From Acanthaster planci (Eukaryota; Echinodermata; Asteroidea; Valvatida; Acanthasteridae): 64,000 nucleotides of DNA. A model generated the notes under the pieces. That model was not told the DNA's origin. It did no database searches and saw only the letters and a list, made by a program, of their open reading frames with translations. The DNA lies in NCBI RefSeq assembly GCF_001949145.1, contig NW_019091370.1, forward strand, positions 2,498,074 through 2,562,073, given 5' to 3'. Below are positions 1-12,123 of the stretch, in pieces; within the stretch, counting starts at the first letter, position 1; each line of letters begins with the position of its first letter. The position numbers were made by a program, and so were the translations under genes.

Positions 1-1408
1 CATGTAACTGCTTTCAAACTTAGGCTAAACTACATCTTTGAAAAGCGAAGAGTCTGTAGACAGCTGGATTTGATGTGGACTTGTTTTTTTTTTAAACTTG
101 CATTCGACATTTAAAGATGAAGTTATTAATTACATAAATGTGACCCGGTCTGTGAAAATGAGACAGAAGTAGAAAAACCAATTTGAGTTAAAGGCCTTTA
201 AAAGAAATTTGCACACTATACACTTAAATCAACGTGAACCCTCGAGATCTGTCACCCACATAACGTCACGTTTCATCAGATAACACACGGAGTAACAGAG
301 AGCTCACTTTACAAACTAAAACTTCTAAGACTCAGAGGCTCTGTTGATTGACGACTCATTTTCACAGAGCGGATCACAAATTACTTGTCGACTTTAATGA
401 CAGTTTCTGGGGAATACTAGTGGAGAATAAGATTATGAATAAAGAAAGAAAGATATCAACGGGTCATTTTCTCCAGTCTCACTCTTCCAACGGAATCAAA
501 GTAAAAAGCCAACATCCTAAAATTTATGCCAATTGTAATAGACACATAAAGTGTCCATAATTTATTTCAAACAAAGCAAAAGGAACTAAACACATCTTTA
601 TTATTTTCGCGTGAATAAAGTACAAAATATAACTTTTTAGGGTGAACAAAGGTGAAATAAACCAGGTGATCCATCAATGTAATTGGTAAATGAAACTTGC
701 ACGGTGTGGAGAGGAAGTTGTAATTGACGTTTGCTATTAACTATGGAATCGTCTGCCGACTTGATGGGATGCGAACTAAAAATCAACCGATCCTGTTTCT
801 GTAATGTGTTTTGATCTTGTATTTGTATCTCTATATTGCCACTCTTGTTATGTTAATGAAAAGCTTCAGGGCAACCTTTTATTGAGACTGGAATCTAAGA
901 TTCAAGATTTAAGAAGACGTTTATTCCATACTCTTTTAATACAAATTACACAGATAATAAAGGGAACTTAGTACATAGAAATTGACAAAATGGGTAAGCT
1001 TAAGAAAATACATCAGAAATTAAAGAAACTTATTACATTGAAATTAACAATGTGGATATAAATAACGTTTTACAGATACATGTACTTCATGAAAAGAGAA
1101 CGTTAGAGCTAAAGAAAAGCAGTCCATGTACAAATGAGAAAAGAACCGAGCAATGGGCTGTTGAGTAAGCAGAGGCTTGTATAAACAGCCCTTAAGACAG
1201 AAGACATAACAAGAACAATACAAACAACTACGAGGCAGCAAACAAGAACAAAACAAGAACAAAAAGACACAACAGACAAAACATAAAAGACATGACAATA
1301 GCTGACGGCAAAAGGTTATCGGTACAAAATTGTAATGTTTGATGACGACTAAAAGATAATAAAATAAAAGAAGGAGATATTAACCGTAAGTACAGAAAAA
1401 GATTAAAG

Positions 1409-1620
1409 CTATGTCACATATTGGGAAAGGAGGGCTCTTTTGTACTGGCCCACGGACAACGTCCTCCTGATGTCATCGGGAATGGCATTCCATAAACAGG
1501 GACCTAAAAAGCGAAGGGTGTTCATTGAGTAGACGGTGCGAGTGAAAGTAGACGGTGCGAGTGAAACATTAGGCAGGCCATAGATTGGCCGTCCCTCACT
1601 GACTTAGCAAGTTCGTAGAC
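1409..1620 (-). mobile_element. 3'-end fragment of a LINE (non-LTR retrotransposon) reverse transcriptase ORF
   Basis: The minus strand reads TLRFLGPCLWNAIPDDIRR..., then ...YKRALLSQYVT and a stop at 1409-1411. This G-P-x-L-W-N-x-I/L-P-x-x-I-R pattern, followed by a short basic tail with F/Y-K-x-x-L-L, is the usual C-terminus of CR1/L2/jockey-type LINE ORF2 proteins. Only about 40-60 residues are recognisable; the polymerase core is absent. Just upstream a 19-bp word is duplicated (1529-1547 and 1548-1566), which shifts the frame, so the copy is dead. The exact clade cannot be told from this piece. Confidence 0.7.
1529..1566. repeat. 19-bp perfect tandem duplication inside the LINE fragment
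   Basis: GTAGACGGTGCGAGTGAAA occurs twice back to back. Because 19 is not a multiple of three, the duplication breaks the LINE reading frame. Confidence 0.85.
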
Positions 1621-4600
1621 GTAGGTTTGCAACCTCATTTACATTTAGATTACATACAAAAATGGCTTATGATAAAACATGTTTGTTGAAGTCTATACGC
1701 ATTACTAATCCATTTCACAAAGACAGCAGTTAATCTTCACACTTTCAGCTTTAATAACCCTTGGCAGTTTTTTAAAGATTATATTAAGAAACCATCACTG
1801 CGCACAACGCCCGCGCGATACAAATATAGCAAACTCGTACGCCACACTTTTTTGGGATGTGACGTATTAAAGGAACGTTACAAAGCACAAAATAGAAATG
1901 GTATCAGCCAAAAATACAGAAGCTGTCCTTTCCACAACACATCAGTTGGAAAAATACAGGCAAAAGCGTTTGAGCAAAGTATGTTTTTAAGGCATGGGAC
2001 ACCGTTAATAATTTTTCTAGACAAATACCTTAAAATATTCGTAAAAAATAGTTTGAAAGATACAGAAGGGTTAAAATGTTTAAAATATATCTTTGATTAA
2101 TAGTAACTTTAAGCCGAAAACAATCAGGTCCCAGACGATTATTTCTTAGGTCACGATGGCGGTCTTCAGCCCGCATTCTGGGATTACAAACGCTCTTTGT
2201 CTGGGGGTTATGGACGAAAAGGTTAAACCAAAATTAGACATTTTGAATGAGACTTGGCAGTGCGAAATGGAGAGTTAATATGTAAGGAGGGCAAAAGTTC
2301 AGACGGATTGAATTTTGCGAAAAAAGTCTTGCTTTCGTGGCGCGCCGGTAGTTATAGCTACTACTCTTAGGTGTGCGTTTTGAAGAAGGATCTTTCTAAA
2401 TGCCAACAGGTTTTTAATTTCTATTTCGCTATGGAAAGATGCTCTTACCGTGTCTGCCAAGTAATCAAAGCGGTGGTGGGAATGATCTATGTTTGGCCAG
2501 CGACAAAATGCCATTTTACTGTTGAAGGAGTAACAAGATTGGGCGAAATCGATATTTTTACAGAGCGGGCTCACTGCACGACCGGAACAGCGTTTGTTCC
2601 ACTTGCCCCCCGACCTTTTCTGCAAACAAGCTCCTCTCAATCTTTCACCCGGACTCCGGAAGCCAGAGCCCAATAAAGGTGTGAAATTCTCAAATGCAGA
2701 CTCGTCTTGTTTTGCTCTTTCGTTCTCAATGAAGCCCCACTCTGGTCAAATGTCGGGACCCTTTGACAACGACGAAGAAAAGCAAGCGAGGACCGTAAAT
2801 CATCAGACTCCGCGAACCGGGCTTCGCTTCAACCAGCCTTGCGCACGCGGGTCGCGGCCGGGCGGTGTGACAACTTATTGGCATTCCTGACAACCAGACT
2901 GACACGCTCCCCTGACTCAAAATGTTTTCAAAACACTGTCAGTCTTTTGGGGGTCGGTCCCAGGTCTATGGAGTGTAAACAGACTCCTCGAGCTTCCGAA
3001 GAAACAAGCCAGAATGGGCCAGTTCGCGACAGGGAACCGGTCCCCCAACCGCGCTGCAATGTCAGGCGGCTAGTCCTTCACTGTCACTCAACCGTCAGAA
3101 AACATCTCCCCCTGCTCAATGACAATTCTCTTCGTTTTGTTTCGCGGACTCATCAAGGCACAGGTGCGTGGAATCTAGCCACTCTCAAAATTGTTTTCCC
3201 GTTGTTATTTTTGCAACATTCCGGGTGGATCATCGGCAAGTTTTACATAAAGAAAACTGTGACAAAAAAATAACCATTACCAAAACAACCCATCTCTTTT
3301 GCTACTGGACGGGACCAGCCCACTTGAATTACATGCTGGTACTACATTGTCTGTCGTCCATTCCAGGCACACTAAACAGGTTGTTGTCTAGTTGAAAAGG
3401 AAAAAAACACTCCAAACAAATCATTTGATTCGGTGGATGAGTGTCGATGCATGCAGGCAACACAGGCAAAGGCAGACGACGACAAAAGATCAAGGTTTGT
3501 GAACCCCGCCTAGAAGTGGCTCCCGCGCTTTTTTTATTTTCTGGAGAGCAGACGACTCTAAAGTGGATGAATGCGTCGCTTTGATCAGCTAAGCACCACG
3601 GAATGTGCTTCAAGTGATTCCAGGTGGTACGAACCAGTCATATTTTCCACCCAAACCATCTGCTAAATGGCAAAATGTTAATTCTCACGGTACTTTAAAG
3701 ACAAAATGACTGGGGAAAACACGACGGCAAAAAGAAATTAAAAATGATGAAAAACAGTATTACTTATAACTTTTGAATAAGAGTGCAAACAAGGACTGTA
3801 CAGTGCGATTTGGATTCACCTAACTGAAGCACGACTCCTTATCATCGCAAAGGTTCAATTTACAACGAATCCTCGAAATTACATAAAATAATCATTGAGA
3901 AGCCAACGAAAGCATTTCACAACACGAAAACGAAGACACTTTTGTCATCCTCGAAGGGTCTAGTCACAGCAAAACCACCAAGCACAAATTTTATGGTTAT
4001 TTTCAAAGCCAATAAAAATCTTTCCGCCAGCCGTGAGCCCTTCTTCTCACCGCACTGGGAATATTGCTCCAGCCTCTGCCACTACCAGCGATATTTCAAC
4101 GCAATGAAAATGTTAAAATTCAACAATGTCACTGAACAACCGCGACAAGGGCGCCATCTCTGCTACTATCACCATGTTCACCTCTGCCGTCATCACCATT
4201 TTTCCTCCGTGACTCATCGATGAAATAAAAACCACATTATCTGGTTTCTTTTCTTCTTTTCCCCCCTTTATTTCTCTCTCTCGCTCTTTTTTTTTACAAG
4301 AGTGGATCACCCCGGGAAAGTACGATCTTGAGAGGTCAGAAGGAAAAACGGATTCAATGAACCTTAGCCGCACTTTCAACAAAAAAAACCCGTTTATTAG
4401 CAATGCGTGCCTACAGTGCGTACTTGTAACAGTTGTTAGCTTAGGCCTCACTCCAGGCAAAAACGACATAGAAGAGTTCTTGCCACAGCCACACACATTC
4501 AGTAAAGTAAGAAAATGAACTTAACTAAATTCTCCAACACCATCCCGAAGATGAACGCCTCTCCCATGACAAGATGAAAAAAAAATATAATACTGGCCCA

Positions 4601-5763
4601 AGCAGTGATCGCGGAAGTGACTTGTAATAAGTACTATTTTTTTCCTCGGCACCATGCATGCAACCCAGCAGCGACGGGGAGGAGAAATTATGAAGCTGCG
4701 CTCACGTTCGATCCCCCGGTATTCAATAAAACACTACCATGTCCCCGAGTCATGCCCCCAACTATTCGGCGCACAATATTAACACTGCCCCGGTCCTCTG
4801 TTCCAATTAGATCTACAAGTGTAGGGCCCGTATAGCGAGCTATGAAATCGTAATGGGAACAGACAGCAAATATTACATGTTGTTCTTATGACTTGCATTT
4901 GTTGTCCTCAGGGAAAAGAGGCGAAGAGTTCTCATCTTTTTCTCTCTTCTGTTCGGAGAATGAGAGAGAAAATTAATAGGCCGGGGTAGGGCCCCTTTGG
5001 CCACAGAGGCTTCTAGACCCAAGAAAAGCACGGCCCCTCATCTTGGTGGACTGTCATTGCGACGAAAGTCAAAGTAATACATTCCCTGAAACACTGGAAT
5101 CCCACGCAGAAATGTAAGGCGTGTTGTGGTGCGAAAGGGGTGCGCTGGAGCTCATGACAAAGAGCCATGTTGCTAGTACACTGTGACGGAGGTAAATGGA
5201 GAACATATTAACATTGGTGAACTACAGGCCACCTCCATTTCGTAGAAAAGAGATTCCCCTTCATTATCCGACCGAGCACTTAGCAGCTGTGATTGGAAGT
5301 GCGAAATGCTGAAAAAGTCATTTTCATCGTGCGAACGGCTCAAATCTTATTGCTTTCGCAGACAAAAATATCGTCACGTATACTTGAGGGGAAAAAAGTC
5401 AATTTAGAGCACGTTTTAAGAAGGCATTCCTGTCATCTTTGGTCTACCCAGCATGTGGCGCTCCCATCTCTGTCTCGGGCATGTGTTGTGACGTCACTGT
5501 GGGGGGTCATTTTTGGCAGACGCGAGAGGGCGCACAGCACGTATCAGAAAAGCATGAGTTCGGCAGGCCCGTGGTGGCACGATAAGTCATAATTAATAGG
5601 ACAAAGAGAACTTATCACGAGACAAAAGGTGCTATTTTTATATGGAGGTCCTCATATCGGTATATTTATATAGCAAATCCTGCGAAAATCCCCCATTTTA
5701 GAAATGTAACAGAAACGTGACACTGATTTTCATGATTACGCATTCCAATTTACACGCACAGCG

Positions 5764-6090
5764 TTTCCCTGCCCCCAACCCTAAAGGGCCTTGTGATGGG
5801 CACATGCCTTTAAGAAAATCTTGTAAAAGAAATTCATAACAGCTACCGACGCGCCAGTCATAATGTCGATTACTTACTGTCCTGAACAACGCGTAATACA
5901 TTCGACGCACACGTGTCATGCGCGCGTGAATGTTGTGACATTGTTATTGTAATAATTATCTCTGTCCAATGAATACTCTACATTATTACGTAACTCATTG
6001 GGCTTAATCAGTACGGGGGGAACTAGAGAGAACGCACAGAGGGCGCTGCGCTGGACCGAGCACCAAGTGATTTGTTGTAAGAGGGCGCTA
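5764..6090 (+). repeat. Interspersed repeat, copy A
   Basis: This stretch matches 10508-10770 in the same orientation. Shared blocks include TTCCCTGCCC, ATGCCT, AAAATCTTGTAAA, ACCGACGCGC, GATTACTTACT/GGTTACTTGCT and ATTACGTMACTCA, ending near an AGAGGGCGC word in both copies. Similarity is roughly 70-75% with indels, judged by eye. No coding capacity or terminal repeats are visible, so it is probably a non-autonomous element (SINE or MITE) or an old fragment of a larger one. Confidence 0.55.
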
Positions 6091-7159
6091 TTTATTAACA
6101 GTGGTCGATACGGGTGTGTCTCTAGATCAAAAAAGGTCTGAACATGACAAGCGGAGTTTAGACGTTTTCTGCGACTTTTTCCTTTGCCGAGAAGTTCGAA
6201 CACAAAGAACCCTCCCAATCTAGCCCCCCTTCGGATTTAAAAGGGGCTTCTTCCTTGGAGTAATTTTAAATAGTTTTACTTTGAGTAAATGGCCATTCAA
6301 ATGATTCTGTATTGGGGATAATTTATGATGATATGCAAAACTGTTCTTGACCGTTAACTGGAAATTGAAAGCTAACTGGAACAGTGAGATACTGTCTTGA
6401 GATTGTAGACTGTGTGAAACGACTGAAGGACTTACGATTCCACATTATGCCACTTTGCTGAGATTTTTCGTGTACGCCTAACTGCCCAAATTCAAACGCT
6501 CTGTATGTTTTTTTTAAGTCCATCATATTCGTAACCTTTCCTTTCTTTCCACATCTTTAACTGTCAGCATGCTCCTTCAATTCGTCAGGTTTTCAATACC
6601 ACCTCGCCAATTCTTTCTTAATCCATTTTTGTTTGCCCCATCGTCATTTATTTTGACATCTCAATGCTCCCTCGCTCGCTAATCTCTCCTGAGATCTTTT
6701 TGGACAGAAAACAATTGGGGGAGTGTTCTTTACTCTTGTTTCAAAGGGCTGTTCAATCATTGTCATTCACTTCTACCATTTTCCACGTTTTGTTCGAAAA
6801 GACAATAAGCCTCCTAAAATTATATTCTATCAACAAACGACATTTTTCCGAACAAGTATACCAAGGTATATCTGAGAATCTTGGACAGAATTCCTCTCAT
6901 GAGTAAGCTTGCGTATCCACTTTGGGCAGACACACTTACTCATCGGTCGAAAAGAGCCATGTTGTGGGGAGTGTTCTATTTTGTTCACAGTACAACACGA
7001 CCGTATCGCGTGCTTTTAATAGTCATTTGTGAACCAGCGAAGTGTAGTTCGTGCCAAAGGAGCCTCTGTTGCTAGGAAAGTTGCTTCCTCACTTGGCCCC
7101 GCCCGGGGCCGATAACAGCATTCATTTCCAAGTAAGTCACATGATTGCGGTATACGTAC

Positions 7160-7284
7160 CTCCATCGGATACGCCTTGCCGTTGACGGTATGTTCCGACC
7201 CTCTGTCGTCCTCCTTTCCCCAATGGAAAGTAAACTCGGCCAACTCGTAGGTAGAGTCGGGAGCCAAGGGACCGCCTGTCAATA
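7160..7284 (-). CDS. CA8: CA8, third coding exon (altered zinc site region)
   Basis: This 125-bp exon encodes residues 90-130 and enters with TA, completing a valine codon split with the previous exon. It contains L-T-G-G-P-L, then [11 protein letters not shown], then [15 protein letters not shown], and ends at donor GTACGT in phase 0. The region aligns without gaps to CA8 GGPLP...EVRFHWG...GSEHTVNFKAFPME. In active carbonic anhydrases the motif is H-F-H-W, with both histidines binding zinc (His94 and His96 of CA II). Here the first is threonine (residue 107) and the second histidine (109) is kept, so one ligand is lost. Vertebrate CA8 has arginine at that site. The next exon should open with the L-H-L-I-H-W-N segment. 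I found no candidate between 1 and 7159, so the 3' part of the gene is probably outside the window. Confidence 0.92.
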
Positions 7285-10200
7285 CTGGAAGGACAGAGAA
7301 AATGGAACTCGATAAGTTTGCATTATTTTACAAGTGAAAAAGATCTGTTGATTTCACCCTTTATATCTTACATCAAGACTCAGGCTGCTACTGCTTCTTA
7401 TTTACAAATAACGGTATACAGGACAGCGCCTGCATTGGCGTCAACAAGCTGAGAAAGATCATTGCGCCCTCAAAGTTCTCTGCTAGTCAGATGTTATGAT
7501 ACGCATTAATTCGATGTGCAGGAACCAAATGTTTGTGCACAAAATGTAATGAAGGCACATACGTATATAAAGGACTCCACATATTTCATAACTTTGCTCG
7601 CTTGAGAGACCACTTTGTGAAAACTGACCGTCGTTGGTATCACTGCTACCAATTAGAAAAAAACACGGCAGTGTCACGAGCTACGGCTGTGGGTTTTCCG
7701 CGTGCAAACTAAAGAGGGCGTTGCATAACCCAAACGATTGAAAGTGAGGGGCCTCATTTCGCTGGACCGTCCCAGAATTAAAGGAGTGCATTCCACTAAA
7801 TGAGTAGGTTTCTACGCGCGAGCTCATTGATATTTTATGATCCCGCAGGGTTTTTCCAATAAGAGGTGCCATCATCGCGAGCGATCACAGATATATTTAT
7901 ATAAATCACGAATCTGGGACTTTTGTCGTCCAACTCGGCGTAATTGTTCACAAAAACCTCTAACCCCTGGGCCTATTTTGCATAGAGACGGGCGGCTACA
8001 CTGACAGTCGGGAGCATAGTTTTACCCCTTTTTTGGGGTGAATAAAAAAATTCGCGTGGCTAACCCTTATAAAACTGAAAAGAAAAGTGAAGTTCTGGCC
8101 ATAATCTTGAATTTCCAAAGAAAAGCGGGAGGCCAACCTCTCACCAGAGTCACCAGGCGGCGCTGTTTCTGTACGATTTTTTTCAGTGTTTCCTATGGGC
8201 GCGTATATAGTGTAGTGCACCCATGGAGGCTTTGCGTGGTGTCCACCTTGCAGGAAAACCTCCTTTGTGCTATCATCGTCAGAGAACTACTGCAGAACAA
8301 TGGTATACCATGAGAGTATGGAACAGACATCATCACCATTTGCCAAGGCGAACCTTCACTGTGCTCACGACAAATTTATAAGACAGCAGTAGCCACGTTT
8401 AATGTGGGTAAAACTAAGAGAGCCATAGCTTACCTGATCTTGGGGGCGGTTCTGATTTCCCCAGGCCTGCCATGACACCATCTTGGAAATAATCAAATTA
8501 AAAGCCATTTTAAAAATCTCGACTCAGATCTAGCCAGATATTATTATATTACTTGCAGTGAAGCGAACGTCCTAATACATTGTGATATTAATGAATTTGT
8601 ATCACGACACACATTTGACCTAGTCTCTTCCATAATTAGTGCATATTTTAGAGAGCACAAAAATATTGTGCATAGTGTTGTCAAAACTCTAACTTCTTGC
8701 TGACACTTTTGAAAATGATGACGACTAGTTGCAAGAAATATAGTATGGGCAGAGCTTTTGAACCACTAATCTTCCGCTTACGAAACGAGCGTCTTAAAGG
8801 TATAGTGTATACCATTGGTAAAATCCCCAAAACATGGACTACCGTATAATCCTGAAATATCTTACTTGAAAGAAAGTGCATAACAGCCCCAATCAGTCTG
8901 TCAAATATTTCCGCCCAGAATGCTTTATTTTTTGAGAAAACAGAAATTTTGTTCTTTTTTTTTTATAACTATGATAACCCGCCCAGCGTATAAGAGTTCA
9001 TTTCACTTCGCACATCACATAGGCGCTAGTTTTCTAGTGTGTGTAGTGTTTGCAGATGTGGGAGTCTCCATTAATAAACGGGTAAACCCCCAAACGTACC
9101 GGCAGAAATTTACCAACAGCATTGTAAACTGAAAATATACAAAGATGAGTGTAAGGTGTATAGTGGAAAATAAATTGGATCAGTGCGAAGTTACATTTTA
9201 TTAAAGGAAGGACTTCTTTAACGCGAAAACTTTGTGAATTAAAAATAACCCCTTTGGCATAATGGCATGATCAAAATACGTGGTGGCTGTTCCGAGCAGA
9301 ATGGTGCAAGGGATTTTGGTCAAGGAAAAGTACGATTTCCTTACGTTAAACCCCCTATGTTTCAAGACATAATTTGTGTTTGCTTATAAGTATTAGAGAA
9401 TCAACTAAGAATGGTGTTTTCAGACTTTCATCGACATGTAAACTGACGTGAAAGTGCGGTCATTAAGCAAGATCGCGCGCGCACGTGCATTATCATATGT
9501 ATTCAAGGACACGAGTCGACTGCGTTCCTGGATGAAGTTTTTTCATGAATCCGCAATGTTACATTGTTGAGGAGGCGCATTACTCCAAGGTAAATACACT
9601 GATTATCCTAGCCGTTGAAAACTGCTCCTTTTTAAATGAATGAGAACCTGTGAGACCTGTTTCCCACCGTGACCCCGCAGAGGTTGATCGTTTACTACAA
9701 ACGCCCCGTAATCCACAGATTTTACGCAAGGTAAAAATCTTCGATTTAAGCGTTGAAAACGCAGAGCTGTTTTTGTCGATTTTCACAAAGCAGTTTACTC
9801 TTACATGAAACAAGTCAGTGGATTGTAAGTTGCAGTGAATATAAAACACCCTGATCAGCCAATCTTGTAAAATTACGACCAAAAACCAATGATGTTCATT
9901 ACCTTTAACCACTGAGCTCTGCAAACTGGCGTTTATTGTGAAACAGTATTATTGTACGGAATAAAGCTCATTTAAACACACCTCTTCCTGGTTCTTTCTC
10001 TTGGTTGGCTGAAAAACGGTCACGTGTGGTTCACTAATATAGGCTGGTACCTGAATTTGGCTTCAGCGTGACTCGACATGCGCCTAGACATTGCGCGCGC
10101 AGATCAATTCCAGAGACCAGTAGGTAGGCCGACTAGTCTTGAAAATGTTTGACTGGTTATTGCGCCCTCTGGAGCTTGTCCTGAATCGAAACAGTTCAAA

Positions 10201-11928
10201 CCCTGCAAGATTTCTTTTCCTAGTTGTGTACAGCGAATTCAAATTAGACTGCGTCTATGAAAACTAAAATGAACTGTCATTTTTTTTGGAATTTTAAGTG
10301 CTATTGAAAGTTGAACTAAAACAGTTAAAACCCTGAAAGAATATTTTTCTTGTTTGAGGTGTGTTATAAAACACACATGGACTGGCCAAATTCGGTCACT
10401 AGTGCACACCCATGCCCTCTCGGGCTTGTGAGTGACCTGAGGAGAGTCTTAGTTCCCGACGCCTTCGCCCTCATTGCCAGTCCACATGTGTATACTATAC
10501 ACTCGTCCTTCCCTGCCCTTACAAGATGCCTGTCACAAAATCTTGTAAAGGAAATACGTCATAGCGACCGACGCGCAAAGCATTGCGGGTTACTTGCTAT
10601 CCGCCTCAGCAACACATGTTTGCATAAATATCATGCGTATGCAAAAGTTTCAGCCCGTGTTTTTATTGTTCAAATGAACTCTCGTAACCAAAATTACGTC
10701 ACTCAGTTACCCTTTCCAGCAACCTGGAGCCAAACTATAAGCTTCATTGATTAGTTCAATAGAGGGCGCACTTTACGTATTTCATAATTGGACAAATTGT
10801 ATGGGGGGGGGGGAGAATGGGTTGGTCCGTGCGCCGTTATATGGGATCACGCCCTCTGTTGTCAATGAATGGCTAAACGGAGCGAAACCTTACTACTTCG
10901 GAGAATCTCCGAACCCGAAAATCTGTTAAGTGCCAGAAAAAATGTTTATCGAAAAAGTCAGCAGGCAGAATGCCATGTTATGTACGTTGCTTAATGACCA
11001 GTGCTCTGCTAATATTCGCTTAGCACATAAAAATTGCTGGAAAATGATTTTCTGCTGGGCAACTGTGTAAAAAAATCGGTGGCACCTGTGTATAATCAAA
11101 CATGCACCGTCGACATACTTGTTTCTGAGCATTTACAATTGCAGTGACGTGCTTGGGCTAAGACCATAGTCTTCGACAGATGTGGCTACTGTCCAGTATT
11201 ATTACAGTGTGGGCGATGGAGAAACTGTCATCAAGCAGAAATAAGCAAGTACAATGTATGCTTACGTGATTTCCGCCGTTTGTCCGTAATTTACCGTTCA
11301 TTTTCTGTAAGGGATAAGTTCAGTATATTCCAAAGAAGATTTCTCAGAATTTAAGCAGAAGCCTTGGCTCGATTACATGCATTTCAGAACGACTGATTTG
11401 AGCATGTGATGGTACACGTCCACGACATACTGAAGTAGAAACCGTCATGAAACACCGCGGCAAAGTACTGAATTCACCACTTTGATGTATCAGCCATATT
11501 ATGCAGTGCCACACCGTGAACCAGATCAGGCCACTAAAAGGGGGCGGTACACGTGTGATGGCGGAGGATACTTTAGCTTGTATTGCTTTAACAGTGTTAT
11601 TTTTATTGACTACTTCAGCAGTCAATATTGACTGTTTTAGCACCTTCGGGGACGTGTAACACCTTTAGCTTTCCTCCGGTGCTATAAAGTCTATGAGGTG
11701 CAAAAACATCATATTCCACATCACAGTCGTCAAAATTATATTTTTTTTATTCATCCATGTTGCATTCTTTACAATATTTCCTAACGTGAAGTGTCTCAAA
11801 TTCAATCGAAAGGGCGAGTGTCTCTGTCCGTCGCTACATAGAACAATGTGTACGGCGTCACGTGACCGTTCTGGGTTATTGAAAGTTTTGGATTCAAGAC
11901 AGAGGTATGTCACTTTGAGTTAACCCAC
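7285..11928 (-). other. CA8 intron 2 (4.6 kb)
   Basis: Bounded by a GTGGGT donor at 11928 and a CAG acceptor at 7285-7287. It contains no recognisable coding sequence. It holds copy B of an interspersed repeat (10508-10770), a short guanine run near 10803, and two AGAGGGCGC motifs (10162-10170, 10761-10769). The open frames seen are short and have no recognisable similarity. Confidence 0.8.
10508..10770 (+). repeat. Interspersed repeat, copy B
   Basis: Second copy of the element at 5764-6090. It carries an AGAGGGCGC word at its right end (10761-10769), and its reverse strand contains a ZNF143-like word (CCCGCAATGCTTTGCG) near 10577-10592 that copy A lacks. Confidence 0.55.
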
Positions 11929-12123
11929 CAGGTTTGTATTTGACGCTGATCTGTACGGTGTTGCCAGTGTTGATCATCTCGCATTCTCGGCACAGCGCGT
12001 AGTCGGCGTTCAGGGTGGGCTGGTTCAGGGTGCTGTCGTACACTGCCTGGCGAGAGTTGAGATTGATGGGAGACTGGCAATCCCCCCTGGCCTCGGGAAA
12101 ATGGAGACCCCACTCGGCAGTGC
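11929..12123 (-). CDS. CA8: CA8, second coding exon (start of carbonic anhydrase fold)
   Basis: This 195-bp exon encodes residues 25-88 (EWGLHFPEARGDCQSPINL... to ...VQISVKYKP). It follows human CA8 closely: the W-G-L-x-F-P start, the QSPINLNSR signature, a Y-D segment, and CRxCE followed by N-x-G-x-T-V/I-Q. The acceptor is a pyrimidine tract ending CTGCAG at 12124-12125, entered in phase 1. The donor is GTGGGT. An apparent donor four bases downstream (GTTAAC) would break the frame, while GTGGGT creates the valine codon that gives the conserved V-L-x-G-G-P across the junction. Exon length is close to the roughly 198 bp usual for exon 2 of alpha-CA genes. The CRxCE/ N-x-G-x-T pattern points to CA8 rather than CA10/11 or catalytic CAs. 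Confidence 0.9.

Larger units (their letters stand above)
1..7159. other. Presumed CA8 intron 3 / 3' region, no exon found
   Basis: I searched the minus strand here for the next CA8 exon using the H-L-I-H-W-N and G-K-x-x-G-I signatures and found none. The stretch holds a LINE 3' fragment (1409-1620), a pyrimidine tract near 4250-4300, copy A of an interspersed repeat (5764-6090) and three AGAGGGCGC motifs (5525, 6038, 6080). The rest is AT-rich sequence without recognisable features. Confidence 0.6.

Noticed and set aside
4801-4823. Minus-strand N-W-N word considered as the missing CA8 exon 4 (H-L-I-H-W-N)
   Set aside because: The flanking residues do not fit CA8, and stop codons occur in the neighbouring frames. 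A similar word at 5741-5760 also fails because of a stop directly after it.
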